DNA from: Affinirhizobium lemnae
GTDB taxonomy: Bacteria > Pseudomonadota > Alphaproteobacteria > Rhizobiales > Rhizobiaceae
Length of the DNA stretch: 64,000 bases
Direction of reading: 5' to 3'
Assembly (NCBI RefSeq): GCF_022968395.1
Contig: NZ_JALJQZ010000011.1
Coordinates: forward strand, 62,001-126,000
In this document: one piece after another, positions 28,900-36,222 of the stretch
Layout of the letters: each line of letters starts with the position of its first letter
Numbering within the stretch: the first letter of the stretch is position 1
The notes under the pieces: generated by a model
The model's database searches: none
Told to the model about the DNA's origin: nothing
The model's input: only the letters and a program-made list of their open reading frames with translations
Made by a program: the position numbers and the translations under genes

Positions 28900-29781
28900 A
28901 TGAGCACGATCAGCGGCTTCTTTCGCAGCCCGAATGCAGCGCGCGACATCGATCTGCTGTTTTCAACGCCCAAATCCGTCAGTAGCACCACATATGCAGG
29001 CAATCGTCCGCCTGCCGTGCCCGCTGACAACGAGCCGAATGCCAGCCAGCGTGCACTCTCCCGAATCATCGAGATCATCACTCTCAATTCCTCCGAAGCG
29101 CAGGACAAGGCGACCATGGAGGAACAGTTAGGCTATGTCACCGCTGGCACCGGTGGCGAGGGTGACGACACGCTGACGGTCACGGGTCGCGGCATCACCA
29201 ACATAGATGCAGGTGCAGGCAATGACAGCCTTATCCTCAAGAGTGACTCCATTTCGGGCATTCGCACCGCCAGCGGCGATGACAGCATCAAGGCCGCAGG
29301 TGCCTTTGTCGGATCGATCGACGGCGGCGACGGCAATGACGATATTCAGATCAAGGCAAAACTCGCCCTCGACCTCCTTGGCGGAGCTGGCGATGATACG
29401 ATGAAGGTCGCAGCAGACACGATCCGCAATCTGGATGCCGGGGACGGCAACGACAATCTGGTTCTGGAAGGCAACCGGATCTTTGCCCGGGGCGGCCTGG
29501 GTAATGACACTGTCAGCATCAACGCTACCGGCACCGATTCCTTGATCGAGTATGGGTTTGGTCGAGGTGACGGACAGGACACCGTTCGCAGCACATCAGG
29601 TCTAGCCATCGCACTGGGAAGCCTCACGGCAAATGACCTGGACATCTCGGTTGCCGGAAACACCCTGACCGCATCCATCAAGGGCAGCGAGGATCGCATC
29701 ACCATCACGCTGGACGGCAAGACGACCGCCAGTTTCAGCTTTGCCGTCAAGGACGGACAGACGATGCTGCGGATAAACTGA
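28900..29781 (+). CDS. Small RTX-type calcium-binding repeat protein
   Basis: A 293-residue protein with a variable N-terminal 80 residues and then about seven degenerate RTX nonapeptides (for example GGEGDD, AGAGND, GGDGND, GGAGDD, AGDGND, GGLGND). They are spaced about 18-20 residues apart, so roughly one calcium-binding turn alternates with one plain beta turn. After the repeats comes 'FGRGDGQDTV...LGSLTANDLDISVAGN.L', the haemolysin-type calcium-binding-related domain. There is no Sec signal peptide, so I infer type I secretion by a C-terminal signal, although no HlyB/HlyD/TolC genes for it are adjacent. A GGGGAG site precedes ATG 28900. The role is unknown; adhesion or surface coating is possible. 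Confidence 0.75.
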   Translation: MSTISGFFRSPNAARDIDLLFSTPKSVSSTTYAGNRPPAVPADNEPNASQRALSRIIEIITLNSSEAQDKATMEEQLGYVTAGTGGEGDDTLTVTGRGITNIDAGAGNDSLILKSDSISGIRTASGDDSIKAAGAFVGSIDGGDGNDDIQIKAKLALDLLGGAGDDTMKVAADTIRNLDAGDGNDNLVLEGNRIFARGGLGNDTVSINATGTDSLIEYGFGRGDGQDTVRSTSGLAIALGSLTANDLDISVAGNTLTASIKGSEDRITITLDGKTTASFSFAVKDGQTMLRIN

Positions 29782-29811
29782 TCCGGCAAAACCGGTAAAT
29801 TCTCCCGATGG

Positions 29812-29840
29812 CTTGCATTCGTGCGAAATGAGGGTATAAG
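29812..29840 (+). promoter_or_regulatory. Promoter of the rpsF ribosomal operon
   Basis: -35 CTTGCA (29812-29817), 17-bp spacer, -10 TATAAG (29835-29840). Transcription would begin near 29847, leaving a leader of about 220 nt before rpsF. Confidence 0.65.
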
Positions 29841-29869
29841 ACCGGCTGTTCGAAATGCCCGGTCTTTTG
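29838..29869 (+). terminator. Terminator-like hairpin after the RTX gene
   Basis: Perfect 8-bp stem AAGACCGG (29838-29845) / CCGGTCTT (29859-29866), followed by TTTT overlapping the arm. The left arm overlaps the -10 of the rpsF promoter, so only read-through RNA from the RTX gene would form the hairpin, insulating the two units. Confidence 0.6.
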
Positions 29870-29882
29870 GCTGGTGGCTGAA

Positions 29883-29938
29883 CGGAGGGCCGGTTTCGCA
29901 AATCGAACCGTTGGAACCACAAGGGTTCCGGCCTCCCG
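29883..29938 (+). promoter_or_regulatory. Structured rpsF leader (three-way junction)
   Basis: The leader can fold into an outer stem GGAGG-CC / GG-CCTCC (bulged G at 29889), an arm GGTTtCG-caaat-CGAACC (29892-29909) and an arm GGAACC-acaag-GGTTCC (29913-29929), joined by GUU. S6-S18 operons are known to have autoregulatory leaders bound by the S6:S18 pair; this structure is a candidate for that role. Confidence 0.45.
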
Positions 29939-30066
29939 TGTCTCCGCTCTCGACCGTCTCGATCGTAACGCTTTTCTTGCTTGGGCTTTTGCTCTTTCCA
30001 AGACCAGTCGTTGAGGCTTAGCCGCCGATTACCGGGCCAAGACAACCGCAAGAAAGGCAAGCTACA

Positions 30067-30522
30067 ATGGCTCTTTACGAACATGTATTCCTTGCCCGGC
30101 AGGATATGTCCGCTCAGCAGGTTGACGCCCTCGTAGAACAATACAAGGGTGTTATCGAAGCTAACGGCGGCAAGGTCGGGCGCATTGAAAACTGGGGCCT
30201 CAAGTCCCTGACGTACCGCATCAAGAAGAACCGCAAGGCTCATTATGCGCTCATGGACATCGATGCACCGGCTGCTGCCGTGCACGAAATGGAGCGTCAG
30301 ATGCGCATCAATGAAGACGTTCTTCGTTACATGACCATCGCTGTCGAAAAGCACGAAGAAGGTGCATCTGCCATGATGCAGAAGCGCGATCGTGATGATC
30401 GTCCGCGTCGTGATGGCGATGACCGTGGCCCGCGCCGTGACTTCGGCGATCGTGGTCCGCGTCCGCCGCGTGATGGCGACCGTGACCGTGGTCCGCGCGC
30501 TCCGCGCGAAGACCGTGCGTAA
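30067..30522 (+). CDS. rpsF: 30S ribosomal protein S6
   Basis: A component of the 30S platform that pairs with S18. The 151-residue protein has the S6 fold in its first 95 residues ('[13 protein letters not shown]', '[23 protein letters not shown]', '[16 protein letters not shown]'). It then has a disordered tail from about residue 107, almost wholly made of Arg, Asp, Gly and Pro. E. coli S6 carries C-terminal Glu added by RimK instead; such RD-rich tails are common in Rhizobiales. First gene of rpsF-rpsR-DUF2232-rplI, with a promoter and structured leader upstream. Confidence 0.98.
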   Translation: MALYEHVFLARQDMSAQQVDALVEQYKGVIEANGGKVGRIENWGLKSLTYRIKKNRKAHYALMDIDAPAAAVHEMERQMRINEDVLRYMTIAVEKHEEGASAMMQKRDRDDRPRRDGDDRGPRRDFGDRGPRPPRDGDRDRGPRAPREDRA

Positions 30523-30548
30523 TTTCGAGAGCTTAAGGAGAATTACCA

Positions 30549-30797
30549 ATGGCTGACGCATCCTCTGCTCCGGCACGCCGCCCGTTCCACCGCCGTCGCA
30601 AGACCTGCCCCTTCTCGGGCGCAAATGCACCGCGGATCGACTACAAGGACGTTCGTCTTCTGCAGCGCTACATTTCCGAGCGCGGCAAGATCGTTCCTTC
30701 GCGTATCACAGCTGTTTCCCAGAAGAAGCAGCGCGAGCTGGCCCAGGCCATCAAGCGCGCCCGCTTCCTCGGCCTGCTGCCTTACGTCGTTTCCTAA
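30549..30797 (+). CDS. rpsR: 30S ribosomal protein S18
   Basis: An 82-residue basic protein that binds 16S rRNA with S6. It has the family core '[42 protein letters not shown]', ending 'LGLLPYVV'. It starts 26 bp after rpsF with AAGGAG upstream of the ATG, so the S6 and S18 partners are made from one message. Confidence 0.98.
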   Translation: MADASSAPARRPFHRRRKTCPFSGANAPRIDYKDVRLLQRYISERGKIVPSRITAVSQKKQRELAQAIKRARFLGLLPYVVS

Positions 30798-30954
30798 TTG
30801 AAACAGTCGCCGCCGGGGCTCAACTCTTCGGCGGCGTCTCCCTTCCGCGATGGGCGCGGATCGGAACCTCTAAAACCCATGTTGGGGACCATGCGACCTG
30901 AGACTTCGATTCAGGTGCCTCCCCTAACTGCTTGATCTGGCAGGACAGCGAGAC

Positions 30955-31920
30955 GTGAACGGATTGAACCAGACAGTGCTGACAACCGGCATCATCGCCG
31001 GTATTGCCGCAACGCTGCTCGTCATGGGCGCGAATGCGCAACCATCTTTTGCGTCTGTTCTCTATGCTTCTTCCGCGCTTCCCGTTCTCGTGGCCGGTCT
31101 CGGCTGGGGAAATCGTACGGCGATCATTGCCATTATCACGGCAGCAATTCTGGGCGCGGTTCTCGTGACGCCCATGTTCGCACTAGCCATGGCAATCTTC
31201 ACCCTGATCCCGGCTGGTTGGCTTTCGCATCTGGCCAATCTCGCTCGCCCTGCCTCTGAGCTTGGCGGTCCTGACCATTTGATGGCCTGGTACCCGATCT
31301 CGGACATCCTGTTGCATCTGTGCGGGCTTGTAACGGCAGCGGTCATTATTCTAGGCATGGTCATCGGCTACGGGCCGCAGTTGACGGACCGCATGGTCGA
31401 CCTGATGGCGGAGAGCTTCAACCAGCAGAGCCCGGGCCTCGCACCGAATGCAGACAGCCTTGCCCAGACCAAGGTTCTGATCGTTCTGATGCTGCCGATG
31501 ATCCAGGGCGGCATCTGGGTGACCTTGCTGTTTACCGCCTTCTATCTCGCCATCCGGATCGTATCCCGCAGCGGCCGCGCGCTTCGCCCACGTGAAGACA
31601 TGCCGTCTGCCCTGCGCATGAACCGCAATGCGATCTTCGTTTTCCTCGCCGGTATCGTCCTGATGTTTGCAGGCGGCGTTCCGGCCATGATCGGCGCCAC
31701 GATCTGCGGCACATTCGGCGCCGGTTTCCTGATGGCCGGATTTGCCTCCCTGCATTTCCGGCTGCGCGGCAAGGACTGGCGCGTGCCTGCGCTCGTTTTG
31801 GCCTATCTCTCGACCATGATGCTATTGCCAATGATCGCCATCGTGATCGTCGGACTTTCCGATACGCGGCGGACAATCGCGTTGACGCCTGCCCGCCCCA
31901 CAGACAACACCAACTCCTAA
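30955..31920 (+). CDS. DUF2232 family membrane protein
   Basis: A 321-residue integral membrane protein with about eight hydrophobic helices. It is placed between rpsR and rplI, a position typical of DUF2232 (YybS-like) proteins in alphaproteobacteria. Family members are thought to be linked to ECF-type or energy-coupled membrane functions, but the role is unknown. Starts with GTG 30955; CAGGA at 30941-30945 is the nearest ribosome-binding-like sequence. It is separated from rpsR by about 157 bp and from rplI by 24 bp, so it is likely read with rplI. Confidence 0.82.
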   Translation: MNGLNQTVLTTGIIAGIAATLLVMGANAQPSFASVLYASSALPVLVAGLGWGNRTAIIAIITAAILGAVLVTPMFALAMAIFTLIPAGWLSHLANLARPASELGGPDHLMAWYPISDILLHLCGLVTAAVIILGMVIGYGPQLTDRMVDLMAESFNQQSPGLAPNADSLAQTKVLIVLMLPMIQGGIWVTLLFTAFYLAIRIVSRSGRALRPREDMPSALRMNRNAIFVFLAGIVLMFAGGVPAMIGATICGTFGAGFLMAGFASLHFRLRGKDWRVPALVLAYLSTMMLLPMIAIVIVGLSDTRRTIALTPARPTDNTNS

Positions 31921-31944
31921 AATTGAACTCGAAAGGACACGAAG

Positions 31945-32520
31945 ATGGACGTCATTCTTCTTGAACGCATTGCCAAGCTTGGCCAGATGGGCGAAACCGT
32001 AAAGGTTCGCGATGGCTACGCTCGTAACTTCCTGCTGCCGCAGGGCAAGGCGCTGCGCGCCAACGAAGCCAACAAGAAGCGCTTCGAAGCCGAGCGTGCA
32101 ACGCTTGAAGCCCGTAACCTCGAGCGCAAGTCTGAAGCCCAGAAGGTTGCTGAAGCCCTCGAAGGCAAGAGCTTCATCGTTGTTCGCGCTGCTGGCGAAA
32201 CCGGTCAGCTGTACGGTTCTGTTGCTGCTCGTGACGTCGTTGACGTTCTGATTGCCAACGGCTTCAACGTTGGCCGTAACCAGGTCGACCTGAACAACCC
32301 AATCAAGGCAATCGGTCTGCACAAGGTTACGCTTCATCTGCATGCTGAAGTCGAACTTGAAGTCGAATTGAACGTTGCCCGTTCCGCTGAAGAAGCCGAG
32401 CGTCAGGCCAAGGGCGAAAGCCTCACCTCCGCTGATGCCATCTACGGCGTTGACGAAGACGCGCTTCGTCCGGAAGACTTCTTCGATCCGGATGCAGACC
32501 GCGACGAAGACGAAGCTTGA
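31945..32520 (+). CDS. rplI: 50S ribosomal protein L9
   Basis: A 191-residue two-domain protein: N-terminal 23S rRNA-binding domain ('[36 protein letters not shown]'), a long connecting helix and a C-terminal domain ending around residue 150. The last ~40 residues are a highly acidic extension (Asp/Glu rich), longer than in E. coli (149 residues) and usual in Rhizobiales. GAAAGGA precedes the ATG. A strong terminator follows 26 bp after the stop, closing the operon. Confidence 0.98.
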   Translation: MDVILLERIAKLGQMGETVKVRDGYARNFLLPQGKALRANEANKKRFEAERATLEARNLERKSEAQKVAEALEGKSFIVVRAAGETGQLYGSVAARDVVDVLIANGFNVGRNQVDLNNPIKAIGLHKVTLHLHAEVELEVELNVARSAEEAERQAKGESLTSADAIYGVDEDALRPEDFFDPDADRDEDEA

Positions 32521-32546
32521 TTGCTTTCGCCATTTCTGGCGCAACA

Positions 32547-32575
32547 AACCCCGGTTCAGCGAACCGGGGTTTTTG
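32547..32575. terminator. Strong terminator of the rplI operon, probably bidirectional
   Basis: Perfect 10-bp stem AACCCCGGTT / AACCGGGGTT with loop cagcg, then TTTT on the plus strand. On the minus strand the hairpin ends in TTTGTTG, so it may also end the convergent efflux operon. Confidence 0.88.
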
Positions 32576-32596
32576 TTGTCATGGTATGGGCTCTTT

Positions 32597-33658
32597 TCAG
32601 TTCGCTGCGGTTCTGACCGGTTGCTCGGTCTTGTCGACACGCACAACAACGGATAGCCCGGGCTGAAGATCTTCGACCGCAGGCTGGGCCGCATCCAGTT
32701 TAACGCGCACACCGACACGTTGCGCGATCTTGACGAAGTTGCCTGTCGCGTTGTCCGACCTGATGACTGCGAATTCGGACGCCGCAGCCGGGGAAAAGCG
32801 TTCAATTGTCCCTCGCAGTTCACGATGGCCGAGAGCATCGACGGTGATCTGGACCGGCTGGCCGACCTGCATGCCCTGCAGCTGGGTTTCCTTGAAATTG
32901 GCGATGATCCACACGTCATCCGGCACAATCGCCATCAGTTGAGTACCAGCCGTGACATACTGGCCGATGCGCGCGCCGACCCCACCCACGCGTCCGTCCC
33001 GCGGTGCATGGATTTCGGTGTTGGCGAGGTCGATCTTCGCAAGTTCCACGGTTGCTTCCGCACTCGAGACGGCAGCCTCCAACGAGCCGCGATTGACGAC
33101 GATCGTTTGCAACTGCTGGCGAGAAACCTCCAGCGCCGCTTCTGCCTGTTGCACGCCAGCCCTCGCTTTTTCCAGTGCGGCCTCCGCCTGTTCCTGTACA
33201 CTGGTCGTGCCGACACCACTACGGCTGAGATTCTGCTGTCGCTCGCTGGCGAGACTTGCCTGCGTCAGGGCAGCCTTCGCACTGGTCAGGGATGCTTCAC
33301 TGGAGGTGATGTTTGCCTTGGCAGAAACTTCCTGCTGGTGGGAATTATCCAGTGCGGCTTTCTGGCTGGCCAGAGTTGCCTGCGCCTGTGCCAGCTTTTG
33401 CTGATAGATGCGGTCATCGATCTTGGCCAGCACATCGCCTGCCTTGACCTTCTGATAGTCCTTGATCGGAACTTCGACCACATAACCGCTGACCTGTGGG
33501 CTGAGCGTGGTGACATAGCCGCGGACATAGGCGTTGTCTGTCATCTCCATGCTGTTGGTAAACGGTGGTAGCCTCCAGGCGTAAAGAACGAGGCCAAGCC
33601 CAACGAGGCCCACGAGCAGGATAATGAGCGTGACTGGGGAAAATAGTTTCTTCAACAT
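32597..33658 (-). CDS. HlyD/EmrA family membrane-fusion protein
   Basis: The 353-residue adaptor links an inner-membrane exporter to an outer-membrane channel. It has one N-terminal membrane helix (about residues 8-28), a biotinyl-lipoyl-like domain split around a long alpha-helical hairpin (Gln/Ala/Glu rich, about 85-200), and a beta-barrel ending 'QPGLSVVVRVDK'. Features such as 'TDNAYVRGYVTTLSPQVSGYV' and 'IHAPRDGRVGGVGARIGQYV' match EmrA. ATG 33658 is chosen since the 44-residue upstream extension overlaps the exporter gene and is not family-like. It begins 4 bp after the MFS gene, the third gene of the marR-emrB-emrA-like operon. Confidence 0.9.
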   Translation of the reverse strand: MLKKLFSPVTLIILLVGLVGLGLVLYAWRLPPFTNSMEMTDNAYVRGYVTTLSPQVSGYVVEVPIKDYQKVKAGDVLAKIDDRIYQQKLAQAQATLASQKAALDNSHQQEVSAKANITSSEASLTSAKAALTQASLASERQQNLSRSGVGTTSVQEQAEAALEKARAGVQQAEAALEVSRQQLQTIVVNRGSLEAAVSSAEATVELAKIDLANTEIHAPRDGRVGGVGARIGQYVTAGTQLMAIVPDDVWIIANFKETQLQGMQVGQPVQITVDALGHRELRGTIERFSPAAASEFAVIRSDNATGNFVKIAQRVGVRVKLDAAQPAVEDLQPGLSVVVRVDKTEQPVRTAAN

Positions 33659-33662
33659 GTCT

Positions 33663-35390
33663 TTATACCTGAGATTGAGCTGTTGCCTCTGCCTGGGAGG
33701 TTTTCTCGATGCGTCGCGCGGCCAATGCCGCTTTCGCGCTATCCCAGGAAAGGTGAATGAGGAGACCGATGAGTGCGGCCGATGTGGCAATGCCGATCAG
33801 CAGGAAGGTGTCGTTGTAAGCGAGGATGTAGGCTTCGCGCGAAACCTGCTGGCCAAGAAGCATCAAACCCTCGGCGTTCAGAAGCGTCTTGTCCGTCAAC
33901 GCCTTGGAATAGCCTGCGGATAGCTGGGCAACTCTCTGTGCAACATCCGGGTCGGTGAGAAGAATATTTTCGACCAGCATGCTGGAGTGAAACTTCTCAC
34001 GTATTGTCACGAAAGTGCCAAGCAGACCCGTTGCGATAACCGAACCGCTGATCTGGGTGAACAGAAAGATCGCGATGAAATTGACCAGATAGGGAGCCCC
34101 TTTCTGGATGGCTGCAGCAAAGCCACGCGCCATGACGGGAGGCAGAAACATGGCTGCGCCGAAGGCGATCATGGACTGGCTGACATAGAACTGTTCCGGC
34201 CTTGTGAGGTTCGTCGACTGGCTGTCCAGGAATGCGCCGATCGCAATCATGGCAAGTGCGATTACGTGGGCGGTGCCCAGATATTGCCGTGACATCAGGA
34301 AGGCGCAGACTGCACCGCCGACAAGCGAGGCAAGAAGGATGTAGCCAAAGAGAACACCCATCTGGTCGTTCTGGATTCCAAGCTGCTGCAGGAAGCCGAC
34401 CATAGTGCTGGATTGTTCCGCCGTGACCGCGCGGAAGATGATCAACACGGCCGCCAGATGCAGATTCTGCCAGGAGAAGATCCAGCGCAGATCGAGCAGC
34501 GGATTGGTCCGGCGCAGTTCGATCATGGCAAAGACCGTCAGCGTCGCAATGCTGGTCGCCAGCAGGATGCCGAGCCATGGGGCCTCTAACCACCAATAGA
34601 AGCGACCGAGCGTGAAGAAGACGGCGAAAGAGCCCAGACCGACTGCCAGAAGCATGTAGGTGAAGACATCCATGCGTTCGATTGCCTTGACGCGAGGCGG
34701 CGCTGTGAGAGGCAGAACGAAAATCAGCGGCAGAGCCAGCAAGGCAAGGCCCAGCTCCATCGTATAGAGCGTCTGGTAGCCATCAATATCCATCAGGACC
34801 GGAGAAATGATCCGCGCGACGGGCGCTGCGAGCAGGGTTCCAGTCAGGGCAATGCTGAGGCCGACTGTCAGCTTCTTCTGCACAGGGAATGCTTCCAGAA
34901 TGTAGAGAAAGCCGAGAGACGACAGCGGAGCCGCCGCCATGCCGCTGACAAAGCGGACGACGAGTGCCGAATGGAAGTCAGTCACGAAAAGATTGAGGCA
35001 GGAGGCCAGAACAAAGGCGGCGATGCTCAGTTCGGCAAAGGGACGCAGGCCGTACTGCACACGGATCTTGAAGAGCGCGAGTGAAAGGCTGGCATAGGGC
35101 GCCATGTATGCCGCAGACAGGGCGGCGACTTCGGCTATTGTTGCCGAGAAGGTTCCCTGCAACTGATAGATATTGGCGGTAACAATGTTCATACCCAGAC
35201 CTTGGGTCAGGAACATTAGAAGCCCAGAAAAGATATAGGCAAGCGTCAACCAGACCGGTCGCTCTTCAACCGGCACAGGCTGGCGCGGACGAAAGGTGGA
35301 AGACAGGAAGCCAACCGGCGTCGGCGAGGGTTCGCTGACGGCTTCGGGCGTGTCCGCCTGACGTTCCATCGTTGCAGTGACACTGCTCAT
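33663..35390 (-). CDS. DHA2 family MFS multidrug exporter (EmrB-like)
   Basis: A 575-residue drug:proton antiporter with about 14 membrane helices, a Pro-rich cytoplasmic N-terminal stretch of about 45 residues and an extended periplasmic loop near residues 455-520. DHA2 exporters expel hydrophobic toxic compounds; with the adjacent EmrA-like adaptor it would form a tripartite pump using a TolC-type channel encoded elsewhere. Its start overlaps the MarR gene stop (ATGA), showing translational coupling. The usual MFS motif A is poorly conserved, so it is a divergent member. Confidence 0.88.
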   Translation of the reverse strand: MSSVTATMERQADTPEAVSEPSPTPVGFLSSTFRPRQPVPVEERPVWLTLAYIFSGLLMFLTQGLGMNIVTANIYQLQGTFSATIAEVAALSAAYMAPYASLSLALFKIRVQYGLRPFAELSIAAFVLASCLNLFVTDFHSALVVRFVSGMAAAPLSSLGFLYILEAFPVQKKLTVGLSIALTGTLLAAPVARIISPVLMDIDGYQTLYTMELGLALLALPLIFVLPLTAPPRVKAIERMDVFTYMLLAVGLGSFAVFFTLGRFYWWLEAPWLGILLATSIATLTVFAMIELRRTNPLLDLRWIFSWQNLHLAAVLIIFRAVTAEQSSTMVGFLQQLGIQNDQMGVLFGYILLASLVGGAVCAFLMSRQYLGTAHVIALAMIAIGAFLDSQSTNLTRPEQFYVSQSMIAFGAAMFLPPVMARGFAAAIQKGAPYLVNFIAIFLFTQISGSVIATGLLGTFVTIREKFHSSMLVENILLTDPDVAQRVAQLSAGYSKALTDKTLLNAEGLMLLGQQVSREAYILAYNDTFLLIGIATSAALIGLLIHLSWDSAKAALAARRIEKTSQAEATAQSQV

Positions 35391-35842
35391 AAATGCTGCT
35401 CCTCGGCACTCGAAACGGCAAGGTTCCGGTTGAGTTGCAAGAGAACGCGCAGAGTGACTTCTAGATCCTTGGGAGAGATATTTTCCACCAGATGCGCCCT
35501 CAGATCGCGCGCCAGAGTCTGAACCGCACGTCCGGCAGCCTCTCCTTCCGCGGTCACATGGATCTCCTTGACGCGTCGATCACCCTCGCCAGCGCGTCGT
35601 TCGATCAGGTTCTGCTTCTCCATGCCGTCAAGAACGCGCACCAGTGTCGGCGTCTCGATTTCGAGTTCCTGCGCCAGATCCTTTTGCGAAAGATGACCCC
35701 GGCGGCTCAGCGCAAAAAGCACCCTCGCCCGCGTCAATGTCAGGCCTGTTTCGCGCGTTCGCATGTCGAACATCGCACGCAGCCGCCTGTTGAAGGCCGA
35801 CATCTCGTCGAACAGCCGCTCATTGATCGTGTGACTCGACAT
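35387..35842 (-). CDS. MarR family transcriptional regulator
   Basis: A 151-residue winged-helix repressor: helix-turn-helix 'LSQKDLAQELEIETPTLVRVLDGMEKQNLIERRAGEGDRRVKEIHVT' at about residues 51-98, flanked by dimerisation helices. MarR proteins usually repress their own operon and are released by phenolic ligands that the pump then exports. The gene is first in the operon. Two palindromes at 35861-35874 and 35900-35909 in its promoter are good operator candidates. Confidence 0.93.
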   Translation of the reverse strand: MSSHTINERLFDEMSAFNRRLRAMFDMRTRETGLTLTRARVLFALSRRGHLSQKDLAQELEIETPTLVRVLDGMEKQNLIERRAGEGDRRVKEIHVTAEGEAAGRAVQTLARDLRAHLVENISPKDLEVTLRVLLQLNRNLAVSSAEEQHL

Positions 35843-35860
35843 TGGTATCGATCCCTGATG

Positions 35861-35909
35861 ATTAGGTTACTAATGATTTACACCCTAGTTATGTCAGAGT
35901 ATCATGATA
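35861..35909 (-). promoter_or_regulatory. Promoter and probable MarR operators of the efflux operon
   Basis: On the minus strand TTGTAT and TAACTA form a -35/-10 pair with 17-bp spacing. The perfect palindrome TATCATGATA (35900-35909) lies in the spacer, and ATTAGTAACCTAAT (35861-35874; arms ATTAG/CTAAT on the plus strand) lies just downstream of the start, a typical layout for MarR autorepression. Confidence 0.5.
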
Positions 35910-36008
35910 TACAATAATTCGTGTCAGGACCCAGCTATGCAAATTTGACAGGCATCAAAGGCGCCCCATGCGCGCGTTCACCAAGTTTTGCAAAAGATAC
36001 AATCGCAT

Positions 36009-36037
36009 CTGCACCGGGGAAAAGAGATCTCTATAAT
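36009..36037 (+). promoter_or_regulatory. Candidate dnaB promoter
   Basis: A perfect -10 TATAAT (36032-36037) with a weak -35 CTGCAC 17 bp upstream. It would give a dnaB leader of about 180 nt. The rest of the 380-bp interval between the MarR gene and dnaB holds the efflux promoter and one inverted repeat; I see no other gene. Confidence 0.5.
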
Positions 36038-36074
36038 ATGTCCTCCGCGACCTGATTCGGGGAAAAGCACAGTC

Positions 36075-36108
36075 AACGGAAAACTCGCATCACCCCCGCT
36101 TTTCCGTT
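36075..36108 (+). repeat. Inverted repeat in the dnaB leader
   Basis: Arms AACGGAAAA (36075-36083) and TTTTCCGTT (36100-36108) form a perfect 9-bp stem with a 16-nt loop. No T tract follows. It would be in the 5' leader of dnaB if the promoter at 36009-36037 is used. Confidence 0.5.
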
Positions 36109-36222
36109 ATTCGGCGGTTGCGGGCTGTGAATCGTTGTGAGTTACGGACTGATGTCTGTTATCTGTTTCCGGTACAGGTAAAGTGGCAGAATACCGAAGA
36201 TGATCATGATTGGATCGAAACG

